From contig CAWEFK010000002.1 of assembly GCA_963808315.1 (NCBI GenBank), positions 257,198 to 321,197 of the forward strand: DNA of 64,000 nt, written 5' to 3'. This document shows, piece after piece, positions 55,853-63,388 of the stretch. A model generated the notes under the pieces. The model worked only from the letters and a program-made list of their open reading frames with translations. It did not search any database and was not told the DNA's origin. Position numbers and translations under genes: made by a program. This DNA is from Palsa-504 sp963808315 (GTDB taxonomy: Bacteria; Actinomycetota; Actinomycetes; Streptosporangiales; Streptosporangiaceae). Positions within the stretch are counted from its first letter, which is position 1. Every line of letters begins with the position of its first letter.

Positions 55853-56682
55853 GACTCCGCTCGGCCTGCCACCGGCGGCTCCGGGCGGCTACGGCTCCGG
55901 CCGGCTGACGGGCGGCTACGGCCGGCTGATGGGCGCGAGGCCGCCAGCAGGTCGCTGACCGTGACGAACCTGTATCCGTCATCCGTCAGGGACCCCGTCA
56001 GCCGGTCAAGCTGCTTCATCAGGCTGGCGTTGGGCTGCGGTCCGCCGTCATGCAGGAGCACGATGCTGCCCGGCGAGACCTGCTGCAAGATCTCGTCGAC
56101 GTCGTACCGCGCGTTGACGCCGGTGATCCCGTGCGACCACAACGTCACGCCGTAGCGCAGGCCGGCGCACACCGCCAATCCGACACTGTCGATGCGACCG
56201 TAGGGCGGCCGGCACAACGTCGGCGCCTGGCCGGTCAGTGTCGCCAGCAGTTCTTGCGTGCGTTCCAGGCTGTCCCGGCCAAACCCCTCGTCATGCTGGG
56301 TCAGATCGGAGTGTGCCCAGGTGTGATTGCCCTGTTCGTGCCCCGCGCCGGCCGTCTGCACCACCAGGTCAGGAGCGGCCTGCATCCGCTCGCCGACCCT
56401 GAAGAACGTCGCCTGCGCGCCGTGCCGCCGCAAGATGCTGAGCACCTGCGGGGTCCATTCCCGGGTCGGGCCGTCATCGATGGTGAGCGCGATGAGCTTG
56501 GCCGACGGCTGAGTACGAAACGTCGCGGTCGCGACGAACGGCGCTGGCCCCGGCGGACGCGCCGTCCGCGCCGTCGGTCCCTCTCTGGTCAGGACCTGCT
56601 CGGCCGCCCACCCGGCCGCGGCTCCAGCCGTGCCGCCCAACGTGAGCAGGCCGGCCCGGGCGACGAATCCACGGCGATCCAT
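55789..56682 (-). CDS. Secreted polysaccharide deacetylase (NodB family)
   Basis: 297 residues. A twin-arginine-like signal (DRRGFVARAGLLTLGGTAGA) is followed by the NodB domain: LIALTIDDGPTREWT (metal Asp), GNHTWAHSDLTQ (H-x-x-x-H metal ligands), RPPYGRIDS and VLLHDGGPQPN. It removes acetyl groups from cell-wall or chitin-like polymers. The last about 45 residues contain a repeat (SRPSAGR) and run antisense to the phosphatase gene, so the true end may be slightly earlier. Confidence 0.88.
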   Translation of the reverse strand: MDRRGFVARAGLLTLGGTAGAAAGWAAEQVLTREGPTARTARPPGPAPFVATATFRTQPSAKLIALTIDDGPTREWTPQVLSILRRHGAQATFFRVGERMQAAPDLVVQTAGAGHEQGNHTWAHSDLTQHDEGFGRDSLERTQELLATLTGQAPTLCRPPYGRIDSVGLAVCAGLRYGVTLWSHGITGVNARYDVDEILQQVSPGSIVLLHDGGPQPNASLMKQLDRLTGSLTDDGYRFVTVSDLLAASRPSAGRSRPSAGRSRSRPEPPVAGRAESYVMTASASPASSSCGTWPKA

Positions 56683-56756
56683 GGGGCAAGTTTTACCTGT
56701 TTGACCGGCTCTGTCGACCGCAATAAATCCCGTGTCCCGGCACCCAAGAGCATCCG

Positions 56757-56840
56757 GGCCGGATCGGCCTCGGCTGGCCCGGATCGGCGGGGCCGGATCG
56801 GCGGCCCGGATCGATCGGCGGGCAGGATCGGCGGGCCGCT
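56757..56840. repeat. Irregular tandem GGATCGGC repeat
   Basis: GGATCGGC occurs about five times within 84 bases with variable G/C spacers, just upstream of the methyltransferase leader. Similar GGATCGGCC runs lie in the ASST gene at 39525. Confidence 0.6.
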
Positions 56841-56847
56841 CGCCGGG

Positions 56848-56853
56848 TATGCT
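56848..56853 (+). promoter_or_regulatory. Putative -10 box of a leaderless transcript
   Basis: TATGCT fits the TANNNT consensus and ends seven bases before the GTG at 56861, the distance expected if transcription starts on that codon. There is no ribosome-binding site between. No clear -35 box is seen. Confidence 0.4.
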
Positions 56854-56860
56854 CCCGGTC

Positions 56861-56899
56861 GTGGGTTACCGCTACTTCAAGCGTCCGCGCACCGTCTGA
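56861..56899 (+). CDS. Putative 12-residue regulatory leader peptide of the rRNA methyltransferase gene
   Basis: GTG to TGA gives MGYRYFKRPRTV. The R-P-R near the end fits the R/K-x-R/K arrest pattern known for macrolide-sensing leader peptides of erm genes. Its stop codon lies inside the loop of a perfect hairpin and it ends 77 bases before the earliest start of the TlrB/RlmA-like gene. A ribosome stalled on it would alter the hairpins. This role is inferred from layout only. Confidence 0.45.
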   Translation: MGYRYFKRPRTV

Positions 56900-56936
56900 G
56901 GCGGTGCGCTGTACCGGATGGCTACCGGCCATCCGG
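56887..56936 (+). promoter_or_regulatory. Two adjacent perfect hairpins, candidate attenuator
   Basis: Hairpin 1: GCGCACCG (56887-56894), loop TCTGAGG containing the leader's TGA, CGGTGCGC (56902-56909). Hairpin 2: CCGGATGGC (56914-56922), loop TACCG, GCCATCCGG (56928-56936). Neither is followed by a T-run, so translational rather than Rho-independent control is more likely. Confidence 0.55.
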
Positions 56937-56976
56937 CCCTGCGGCTTGAGCCCCCACCTGGCTCCGCCGTTCATGC

Positions 56977-57942
56977 GTGCCGCCGTCGGCTGGTCATCCT
57001 TCCGACCCGACGGGACGTTCTGTGCACCCACGCCATCCCGCCTTCGGCCGGCCTGGCCGCTCTCGCTCGCCCGCGGAGCGGCACCTGGCCCTGGCCGCGG
57101 CCCTCGCGTACCTGCGGTGCCCGGTCTGCGCTGGCCCGGTCCAGCTGGGCGGCAGCCAGCTGGGCGGCAGCCTGCTGGCGTGCGGCCGCGGGCACAGCTT
57201 CGACATCGCCCGCCACGGCTATGTCAACCTCACCGCCTGCCGGACCGGGCCGGGCACCGCCGACTCCGCCGTCATGGTCGCGGCCCGCGGCCGGTTCCTC
57301 GACGGCGGACATTACCAGCCGCTCGCCGCGGCCATCCAGTCACTGGCCACGCGCTGTGACCACCGCGGGCCCGGCCTGGCGATCGACCTGGCCGGGGGCA
57401 CTGGCTACTACCTCGCCCAGACCCTGGACGCCCTGCCGCACCGGCACGGCGTATGCGTTGACCTGTCGGTGCCCGCCCTGCGGCGTGCCGCCCGGGCCCA
57501 CCGGCGGGCCGCGGCCATCGGCGCAGACGTGTGGCAGCCCCTTCCGCTCGCGGACCGCTCGGCCGCCGTGGTGCTGAGCATTTTCGGGCCACGCAACGCC
57601 GCCGAGGCCGACCGCATCCTGACCCCTGACGGCACCCTGATCGTCGCCTCGCCTGGTCGCGCCCACCTGCGGGAACTTTCCGGACCGCTCGGCCTGATCG
57701 GCATCGACCAGCACAAGGCCCGGCGGCTCGCCGAGGCCTACCGCGACTATGCCCAATCCGACGTCATCGCTCTTACCTACCAGCTGGACCTGGACCACGC
57801 CGATCTCACCGCCCTGGTGACCATGGGTCCCAGCGCCCGTCACATCACCCCGCAGGAACTGGCGGCCCGCCTTCGGACGCTGCCCAGCCCGGTCATGGTG
57901 ACAGTCGACCTGCAGATCAGGACCTTCCGGCATCGCGGCTAA
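56977..57942 (+). CDS. 23S rRNA (guanine-N1)-methyltransferase, RlmA(II)/TlrB-like
   Basis: About 320 residues from the GTG at 56977 (GTG 57022 is also possible). A zinc-ribbon-like start CPVCAGPVQL and CGRGHSFDIARHGYVNL is the RlmA signature, followed by a SAM domain: AIDLAGGTGYYLAQTLDAL (motif I) and VVLSIFGPRNAAEADRIL. RlmA(II)/TlrB methylate G748 in helix 35 of 23S rRNA; TlrB gives resistance to mycinosyl macrolides such as tylosin. Whether this copy is housekeeping or a resistance gene is not known. The leader peptide and hairpins upstream suggest drug-dependent expression. Confidence 0.85.
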   Translation: MPPSAGHPSDPTGRSVHPRHPAFGRPGRSRSPAERHLALAAALAYLRCPVCAGPVQLGGSQLGGSLLACGRGHSFDIARHGYVNLTACRTGPGTADSAVMVAARGRFLDGGHYQPLAAAIQSLATRCDHRGPGLAIDLAGGTGYYLAQTLDALPHRHGVCVDLSVPALRRAARAHRRAAAIGADVWQPLPLADRSAAVVLSIFGPRNAAEADRILTPDGTLIVASPGRAHLRELSGPLGLIGIDQHKARRLAEAYRDYAQSDVIALTYQLDLDHADLTALVTMGPSARHITPQELAARLRTLPSPVMVTVDLQIRTFRHRG

Positions 57943-57974
57943 CCGCTGTCGGCACGACCAGCTCGGATGGGGTT

Positions 57975-59258
57975 TCAGCCGCCCCGAACCACGCCTGCGT
58001 TTTGCAGTGTCTGGTACAGCGAGATCTCCAGGGACAGGAGCGCTTCGTTGTCCGGGTCCGTGGCGCTGTTGACGGCAAACGCGATGATGATCCCGGAGCG
58101 GGGGAAGTAGACGTGCGCGACCCGGTTGCCGAGGGTCCCGCCGATGTAGTCCCACTCGGTTCCGAGCTGCGGGCTGGTGCTCTGCTGGAGGCCGAGCCCG
58201 TAGCCGGAAGGATCGGCGAGCGTGGTGGTGCGGATTGGCTTGCCGGTGGCCTGGGACACCAGGCTTTCGAGCTGGCGCTGCTGGCGCGGCGGCAGCTCCC
58301 GGCCCTGGTACAGTGCCCGGTCCCAGGTGGTCAGGTCCGCCAGCGAGCTCACGATGCCCCCGGCGCCCTGCGCCCAGGTCAGGGCGAGGGGCGGAACCGG
58401 CTGGCCGAGCAGCGACGGTATCGCCGACATGAAGAAGTACCCGGTCGCCATCCGGGCGGCGTCGGCCGTGGGGCAGGTGTAGGGCGCGTAGCACAGGCTG
58501 CGCAGCCGCAGCGGGACGATGATCCGTTTTGTCAGCTGGTCCGCATAGGAGTCGTGCGTCGCGCGCTCGATGATCATCTGCGCGAGGATGTAATTTGTGT
58601 CGGAGTACGAATAACCGGCCGGTCCGAGCGGGACGCCTACGGCGTAGGACACCAGCTGGGCCGCGGAGAAGTCGGTGCTCAGGTTCGCCGCGAGCGTGGT
58701 CAGGAAGGCGGGCTGGAATGCGTATTCTGCGATGCCGCTGGTCATGTCGAGCAGCCGCTTGATCGTGATGTTGCGCCAGGCCGGGTACTGGGGGAGCCAT
58801 TTCCCGAGCGTGTCGTTGATCGACAGCTTGCCTTCGGCCTCCAGCTGAAGCAGGATCACCGCGGTGAAGGCCTTGGTGTTGCTGCCGATCTGCCACAGCT
58901 CGCGGGTGGATACCGGTGACCCGCCGCCGTACTGGTTCGTTCCGACCGCCACGTCGATGGCCGGCGCGCGGCCGGGGAAGGTGACCCGCAGCGAGAGCGC
59001 GGAGATGTGCTCGATCGTCCCCCTGGTCGCCAGATACTGGCTGATGTCGTCACGCAGCGACGTCCGCAGCGCGGTACCGTGGCCGGACTGCGGGAGACTC
59101 GCCGCGCTGGACGCCGTGGCCGCACTGGACGCCGTGGCCGCGTTGGCCGCGCTGGACGCCGTCAACCCGGCCGCGCCGATCAGGGCGCAGGTAACCGTGG
59201 CGGCGAAGACTATGTACCGGGCACTTCTTCGTGCCTGATGCGGGTGCGCGGATGTCAT
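57975..59258 (-). CDS. Secreted serine hydrolase / beta-lactamase-fold D-Ala-D-Ala carboxypeptidase-like
   Basis: 427 residues from the ATG at 59258 (AGGGAGC upstream). Signal peptide: RSARYIVFAATVTCALIGAA. A low-complexity AATASS repeat (about 50-65) follows. The penicillin-binding fold has SxxK in IGSNTKAFTA, Y-x-N in YSYSDTNYILAQ and GGTLGN near the end. Also GIAEYAF and WAQGAGGIVSSLADLTTW, typical of the class C family. It may act on peptidoglycan stem peptides or esters outside the cell. Confidence 0.88.
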   Translation of the reverse strand: MTSAHPHQARRSARYIVFAATVTCALIGAAGLTASSAANAATASSAATASSAASLPQSGHGTALRTSLRDDISQYLATRGTIEHISALSLRVTFPGRAPAIDVAVGTNQYGGGSPVSTRELWQIGSNTKAFTAVILLQLEAEGKLSINDTLGKWLPQYPAWRNITIKRLLDMTSGIAEYAFQPAFLTTLAANLSTDFSAAQLVSYAVGVPLGPAGYSYSDTNYILAQMIIERATHDSYADQLTKRIIVPLRLRSLCYAPYTCPTADAARMATGYFFMSAIPSLLGQPVPPLALTWAQGAGGIVSSLADLTTWDRALYQGRELPPRQQRQLESLVSQATGKPIRTTTLADPSGYGLGLQQSTSPQLGTEWDYIGGTLGNRVAHVYFPRSGIIIAFAVNSATDPDNEALLSLEISLYQTLQNAGVVRGG

Positions 59259-59259
59259 G

Positions 59260-59511
59260 TCAGCTCCCTGCCCCGGTTCGCCCGCGGACCGGCCGCCGCG
59301 TGGCCTGGACGAAATGACCGCCGATGAGGTGTGCATGAAGGCATGTATCCTCCCTGGAACGTTCGGGACAGCGTGGAATCGGCGCCGCCGGGCCCTGCAG
59401 CGCGGCGCCTGGCGCCTCGATGCCATGCGGGGGCGCCTTGAGATACTGCGACATCGCCACATGCTTGTACGCCGCGGGCGGAGAGGGCACGTAGTGAAAG
59501 GGTGCTGCCAT
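59260..59511 (-). CDS. Possible small upstream gene coupled to the serine hydrolase
   Basis: 83 codons from an ATG at 59511 (AAGGCGA upstream): AAPFHYVPSPPAAYKHVAMS and HGIEAPGAALQGPAAPI at the start, then less convincing Arg/His-rich sequence. Its TGA lies one base before the hydrolase ATG, which could mean coupling, but no homologue is recognised and it may be chance. Confidence 0.35.
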   Translation of the reverse strand: MAAPFHYVPSPPAAYKHVAMSQYLKAPPHGIEAPGAALQGPAAPIPRCPERSREDTCLHAHLIGGHFVQATRRPVRGRTGAGS

Positions 59512-59844
59512 ATTTCGCCTTGGTTATAGCTGTGCGCTAGGCGCCGCCGAGGTCTGGAACAGCGGGAATACTGATCTCGTTTGCACGCGGACAAACGAGC
59601 ACGACTTCCTTTTGAAGCTACACCCGATCCGCCAGACAGACAAGGGAACCGGACGCTGGCCGCGCTGGTCGGCGCGGGTAATCTCGATAAGGCTCGCCGG
59701 AACGGTCGCGTTAGCCGATTTGCTATCAGGATCGGGACGGGATAAGGACATCCCGCTTAGTCATTTTCGACCTCATGACGCCAGGCCCGCAGTCTTCCCA
59801 GCCTCGCAAGACTCTCGTTCCCCTAAGCGGCGTATTTCGAATTT

Positions 59845-59888
59845 TTGTGTGTCACTGGCCCCCTTATAAGGGAGTTAATGACACACAA
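59845..59888. repeat. 44-base nested palindrome
   Basis: Outer arms TTGTGTGTCA (59845-59854) and TGACACACAA (59879-59888) are perfect; inside lies the perfect palindrome CCCTTATAAGGG (59861-59872). AT-rich in a GC-rich setting. It could form a cruciform, be an operator, or mark the ends of a miniature element. Confidence 0.65.
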
Positions 59889-60381
59889 GGCGCTGGTCAA
59901 GCGTCAAACGGTGATCTGCTGAGCGCAGCGTGGCCATAGCATTCTGGGGTGGACGTTAATGCAGCTGGTTATTGGTGCCTTCTGCCGCCAGGCCAGCGTC
60001 CGGCACCGTCCTGGGTCCGCGGGTGGCGCAGGTGAACTCTGCCGATGTTGCTCATTGACGAACTCGGCGGCCCACTGCCGGGCATCCTCGCGCATCACGC
60101 GGCCCCTTCGGCTCGAGATGGCTCGCGCCCGAGCCTGCCTGCTGAACCAGTGCCAGCGTATCGAGCGCACCGCCCGGTCGGCGATGCCTGCCAGCAGGGT
60201 CGTGACCATCCCGGCCATGAGCTATCCGGCGGACTGGGGTCCGGATTGTATTCAGGCGTGCCCGTGGAAGAGGTCACGCAGGGCGCCGAGCGTGCTGATG
60301 CCCCGCTTGCCTTCGTGTTTGCCCGTCGCTGCAGCCGGGCTTGAGACCTGACGGTCAGGGCCGTGTCCTCTACCTGCCAGC

Positions 60382-60415
60382 TAGTTATGGAGCTATAGTG
60401 CTACGTACCTAACTA
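60382..60415. promoter_or_regulatory. Promoter and candidate YtrA-type operator of the ABC operon
   Basis: TAGTTATGG at 60382-60390 is mirrored by ACCTAACTA at 60407-60415, spanning TATAGT at 60395-60400, a good -10 box. A site overlapping the promoter 12 bases before the regulator's start fits autorepression. Confidence 0.5.
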
Positions 60416-60427
60416 AATGGAGGACTG

Positions 60428-60820
60428 GTGATCGAGTTCCACCTGGACGGCCGGTCCGGCGTCGCGCCGTACCTGCAGCTGATCCACCAGGTGCGGCACG
60501 CGCTGCGGCTAGGCATGCTGCGCGAAGGTGACCAGCTGCCCAAGGTCAAGGACGTGGCAGCCGGGCTGGCGATCAACCCGAACACGGTGCTCAAGGCCTA
60601 CCGGGAGCTGGAGTATGAGGGGCTAGCGGCGGCCCGGCCTGGGATCGGGACGTTCGTGACCGGGACCCTGGGCGGCGCGTCACTGGCCGCGCACGGGCCC
60701 CTGCGCCGCGACCTGCAGCGGTGGCTGGCCAAGGCGCGCCGCGCCGGGCTGGACGATGAGTCCATCGAGGCCCTGTTCGTGACCACCTTTCGGTCCGCCG
60801 CCGAGGAGGACATAGCATGA
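60428..60820 (+). CDS. GntR family regulator, YtrA subfamily
   Basis: 130 residues, GTG start with GGAGG upstream. Winged helix: GVAPYLQLIHQVRHALRLGMLREGDQLPKVKDVAAGLAINPNTVLKAYRELEYEGLAAARPGIGTFV. The effector domain is short (about 45 residues), which defines the YtrA subfamily that represses ABC exporter operons and responds to cell-wall antibiotics or similar stress. ATGA overlap with the ATPase gene. Confidence 0.92.
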   Translation: MIEFHLDGRSGVAPYLQLIHQVRHALRLGMLREGDQLPKVKDVAAGLAINPNTVLKAYRELEYEGLAAARPGIGTFVTGTLGGASLAAHGPLRRDLQRWLAKARRAGLDDESIEALFVTTFRSAAEEDIA

Positions 60821-61708
60821 CCACCGTCATCGAAACCCAAGCGCTGGGCAAGCGGTACCGGCGGCAGTGGGCGCTGTCGGATTGCACGCTGTCCATCCCG
60901 GCCGGGCACGTGGTAGGCCTGGTCGGACCGAACGGCGCCGGGAAGACGACCCTGCTGAGCATCGCCACCGGGATGCTCGCGCCGAGTACAGGCGCGATCG
61001 AAGTACTCGGGAGCCGGCCCGCGGCCGGTCCGGTGCAGCTGGCCCGGGTCGGGGTACCTAGCCCAGGACGCGCCGGTCTACGCCGGACTGACGGTCGCCG
61101 ACCACCTCAAGCTGGGCGCGCAGCTCAACCCGGGCTGGGACGCCGGGCTGGCCCGCGGCCGGATCGGGCGGCTGGACCTGGATCCCCGGCAGAAGGCCGC
61201 GACGCTGTCCGGCGGTCAGCGCGCCCAGCTCGCGCTGACCCTGGCTGCCGCGAAACGGCCGGAGCTGCTGACCCTGGACGAGCCGGTGGCCAGCCTAGAC
61301 CCGCTGGCGCGGCGGGAGTTCCTGCAGGACCTGATGGAAGCGGTCGCCGAGCAGGGGCTGTCGGTCGTGCTGTCCTCCCACCTGGTGGCTGACCTTGAAC
61401 GGGTCTGCGACTACCTAATCGTCCTGGTCGGCTCCCGGGTGCGGGTCGCCGGGCCGGTGGAGGAACTGCTGGCCCGCCACCACCTGCTGTCCGGCCCGCG
61501 CCGCGACCCCGCCAGCCTCCCGGACGGCATGCAGGTCATCTCGGCCAGCCACACCGACGTGCAGAGCACGCTGCTGGTGTGTATCAGCGGGCCGGTGCTC
61601 GACCCGGCCTGGACGGTCTCCGAGGTGACCCTGGAGGACCTGGTGCTGGCCTACCTGAGCCAGGCCGCTGGACACCGCCGCCGCAACCACCTGGAGGTGC
61701 AGAGATGA
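60817..61708 (+). CDS. ABC transporter ATP-binding protein (exporter), one frameshift
   Basis: About 297 residues. Walker A GPNGAGKTT near residue 40, Q-loop YLAQDAPVYAGLTV, signature LSGGQRAQLALTLAAA, Walker B LLTLDEPVASLD and the H-loop SSHL. The frame breaks near 61056 where GGGG is read for GGG; the corrected protein is continuous. Partners the permease downstream (ATGA overlap) under the YtrA-type regulator. Confidence 0.88.
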
Positions 61709-62727
61709 CCTGGCTGACCTGGCGGCAGTTCCGCGCCCAGGCCATCACCGCGGCCGCGGCGCTGGCCGCGTTCGCGATTCTGCTCGCGGCCACCGGGCCG
61801 CATCTGGCCAGCCTGTACGCCACCAGCGGGATCACCGGCTGCCGTGGCGGTAGCTGCGCCCAGTTGGCCAGCGCCTTCCTCCAGCAGCTTAATGCCGCCG
61901 GCACCTACTGGGTGCTGTACCTGCTCGGCGTCATGATCATCTTGGTCACGCCCGCCGTCATCGGCCTGTTCTGGGGCGCGCCGCTGATCGCACGCGAGCT
62001 GGAGACCGGGACCTCCGCCCTGGCCTGGAACCAGTCCGTCACCCGCACCCGGTGGCTGGCGGTCAAGCTCACCCTCACCGGCCTGGCCGCCATGGCCGTC
62101 GCCGAGGGAATGAGCCTGATGCAGGCCTGGTGGGCGGCCCCCATCGGCCGGGCCGTCGGCCACGGCGGCAGCGGCAGCAACCTCGCCATGGGCAAGTTCA
62201 CCTCGCTGGTCTTCGCCACCCATGGCATCACCCCCGCTCGGCTACGCCGCGGCCGGCTTCACCCTCGGCGCCACCGCCGGGACGCTGATCCGGCGCACCG
62301 TCCCGGCCATGGCCGTCACCCTGGTCATCTTCGCCGTCCTCCAGGTCGCCATGCCGTCGTGGATCCGCCCGCACCTCTTCCCGGCCCGCCACACGATCGT
62401 ATCGGTCACCTCGCTGGGCTCGCTCCGCCCCGAAAACCTCCCCGGACAGCCCGGTGCCTGGCTGCTCTCCAGTGAAACCGTCAACGCCGCCGGGCAACCA
62501 GTCACCGCCGCCCCGGCCGCCTGCCCCCGCCGCCAGTCATCAAGGGACAAAACGGAGAAGGCGGCTACCTTGACTGCCTGGCCAGCCACGGCGTCCGGGA
62601 GGCCATCAGCTACCAGCCCGCCAGCCGGTACTGGGCCTTCCAGTGGACCGAGACCGCGATCTACCTCGCCCTCGCCCTGGCCCTGGCCTGGTCCTGCTTC
62701 CGGCGGCTCACCCGCCGTCTGTCCTGA
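61705..62727 (+). CDS. ABC transporter permease, two frameshifts
   Basis: About 340 residues with six or so helices: ITAAAALAAFAILLAATG, YWVLYLLGVMIILVTPAVIGLFW, LTLTGLAAMAVAEGMSL, then after a break near 62235 (CCCCC for CCCC) PLGYAAAGFTLGATAGTLIR and PAMAVTLVIFAVLQVAM, and after a break near 62530 the extracellular GQNGEGGYLDCLASHGV and the last helix AIYLALALALAWSCFRRL. RELETGTSALAWNQSVTRTRW is typical of actinobacterial ABC-2-like exporters in YtrA operons. Confidence 0.82.
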
Positions 62728-62843
62728 CGGGCGGCGGAAGGGATACGCGCACGAACCGGTGTCGGCATGACGAAATGCCGCGCATTCTCGCCGTGCCCAC
62801 GTCGCCGGCGGCGTTGTGCTCCGCTGGTAATCCCGCTGGTGAT

Positions 62844-62972
62844 CCCGCGAACACCACCCGCCTCGCCCGCCACACCCGTGCTGGGGCGTTCCCGCTCTCG
62901 AGCAACACCGATGGTCCAACGTAGTTGCCCAAGCAACACCTATGGTCCCTCGTTGTGGGGTCAGATTCGGGT
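62844..62972 (+). repeat. Dispersed intergenic repeat, copy C
   Basis: CACCACCCGCCTCG, CACACCCGTGCTGGGG, GTTCCCGCTCT, then AGCAACACCGATGGTCC and AGCAACACCTATGGTCC 32 bases apart around GTTGCCCAAGCAAC, ending GTGGGGTCAGATTCGGG. Lies 117 bases downstream of the ABC permease stop, in the same orientation. Confidence 0.78.
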
Positions 62973-63120
62973 TTCCAGGCGGAACTCGACGTAGCCGTGG
63001 CTGGCCAGGTCCTCGGCGAGGGCGGTGAGCGTGCTGCGCGGCCCGCAGCGCGACCCGGGTCCGGGTGAGCGCAGGACCGCGGGGCCGCCGGCGCGGTGCT
63101 CGCGGTGAGGGGACCGACCG

Positions 63121-63190
63121 TCCAGGCACCGGGCGTCCAGGACCCAGGCGTCCAGGCGTCCAGGCGCCGGACGTCCAGGCGCCGGATGTC
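63121..63190. repeat. Minisatellite of GGCGTCCAG-type units
   Basis: About six irregular copies of a 9-10-base unit (GGCGTCCAG, some with CCGGA inserts). No coding character. Confidence 0.6.
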
Positions 63191-63314
63191 GCGTTCGCGT
63201 CACCTGAGCGATACTCCGCTGTCCCGGTAGGGCCGAAGGTCACAATGATCGCGGCCAGACGACGACACATCCGGGCGATAGGTCTCTACGCCGCGGACGC
63301 CGCGTGAGTCATCC

Positions 63315-63338
63315 TGGTATAGACCAAAGGTCTAGACC
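63315..63338. promoter_or_regulatory. Two adjacent DasR-like (dre) boxes upstream of pflB
   Basis: TGGTATAGACCA (63315-63326) differs by one base from the DasR core TGGTCTAGACCA, and GGTCTAGACC (63329-63338) is the perfect inner palindrome. They lie 51-74 bases before the GTG of pflB, as in streptomycete chitinase promoters that carry paired boxes. Another HutC-type GntR regulator could use the same motif. Confidence 0.6.
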
Positions 63339-63388
63339 GGAGTGTCTGGCGAAACCGCGGGCGCTCCGCTGCTTGAAAGGGAAAGACT

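Larger units (their letters stand above)
59512..60427. other. Long intergenic region, no convincing gene
   Basis: 916 bases. The only notable frame is 59904-60218 on the minus strand, with WHWFSRQARARAISSRRGRV and MREDARQWAAEFVNEQHRQ, which looks partly protein-like but has no clear start site. The region holds the palindrome at 59845-59888 and, at its right end, the GntR control region. Confidence 0.4.
62728..63388. other. Intergenic region before pflB
   Basis: Contains copy C of the dispersed repeat, a GGCGTCCAG minisatellite at 63121-63190 and the DasR-like boxes. A minus-strand tail LTALAEDLASHGYVEFRLET ending at 62961 may be the 3' scrap of a lost gene. No intact gene seen. Confidence 0.45.

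Noticed and set aside
59904..60218. 104-codon minus-strand frame as a firm gene
   Set aside because: Part of it looks protein-like (ARQWAAEFVNEQHR) but there is no ribosome-binding site, family match or supporting context.
60045..60344. 99-codon plus-strand frame before the GntR gene
   Set aside because: Pro/Ala/Arg-rich shadow without a ribosome-binding site.
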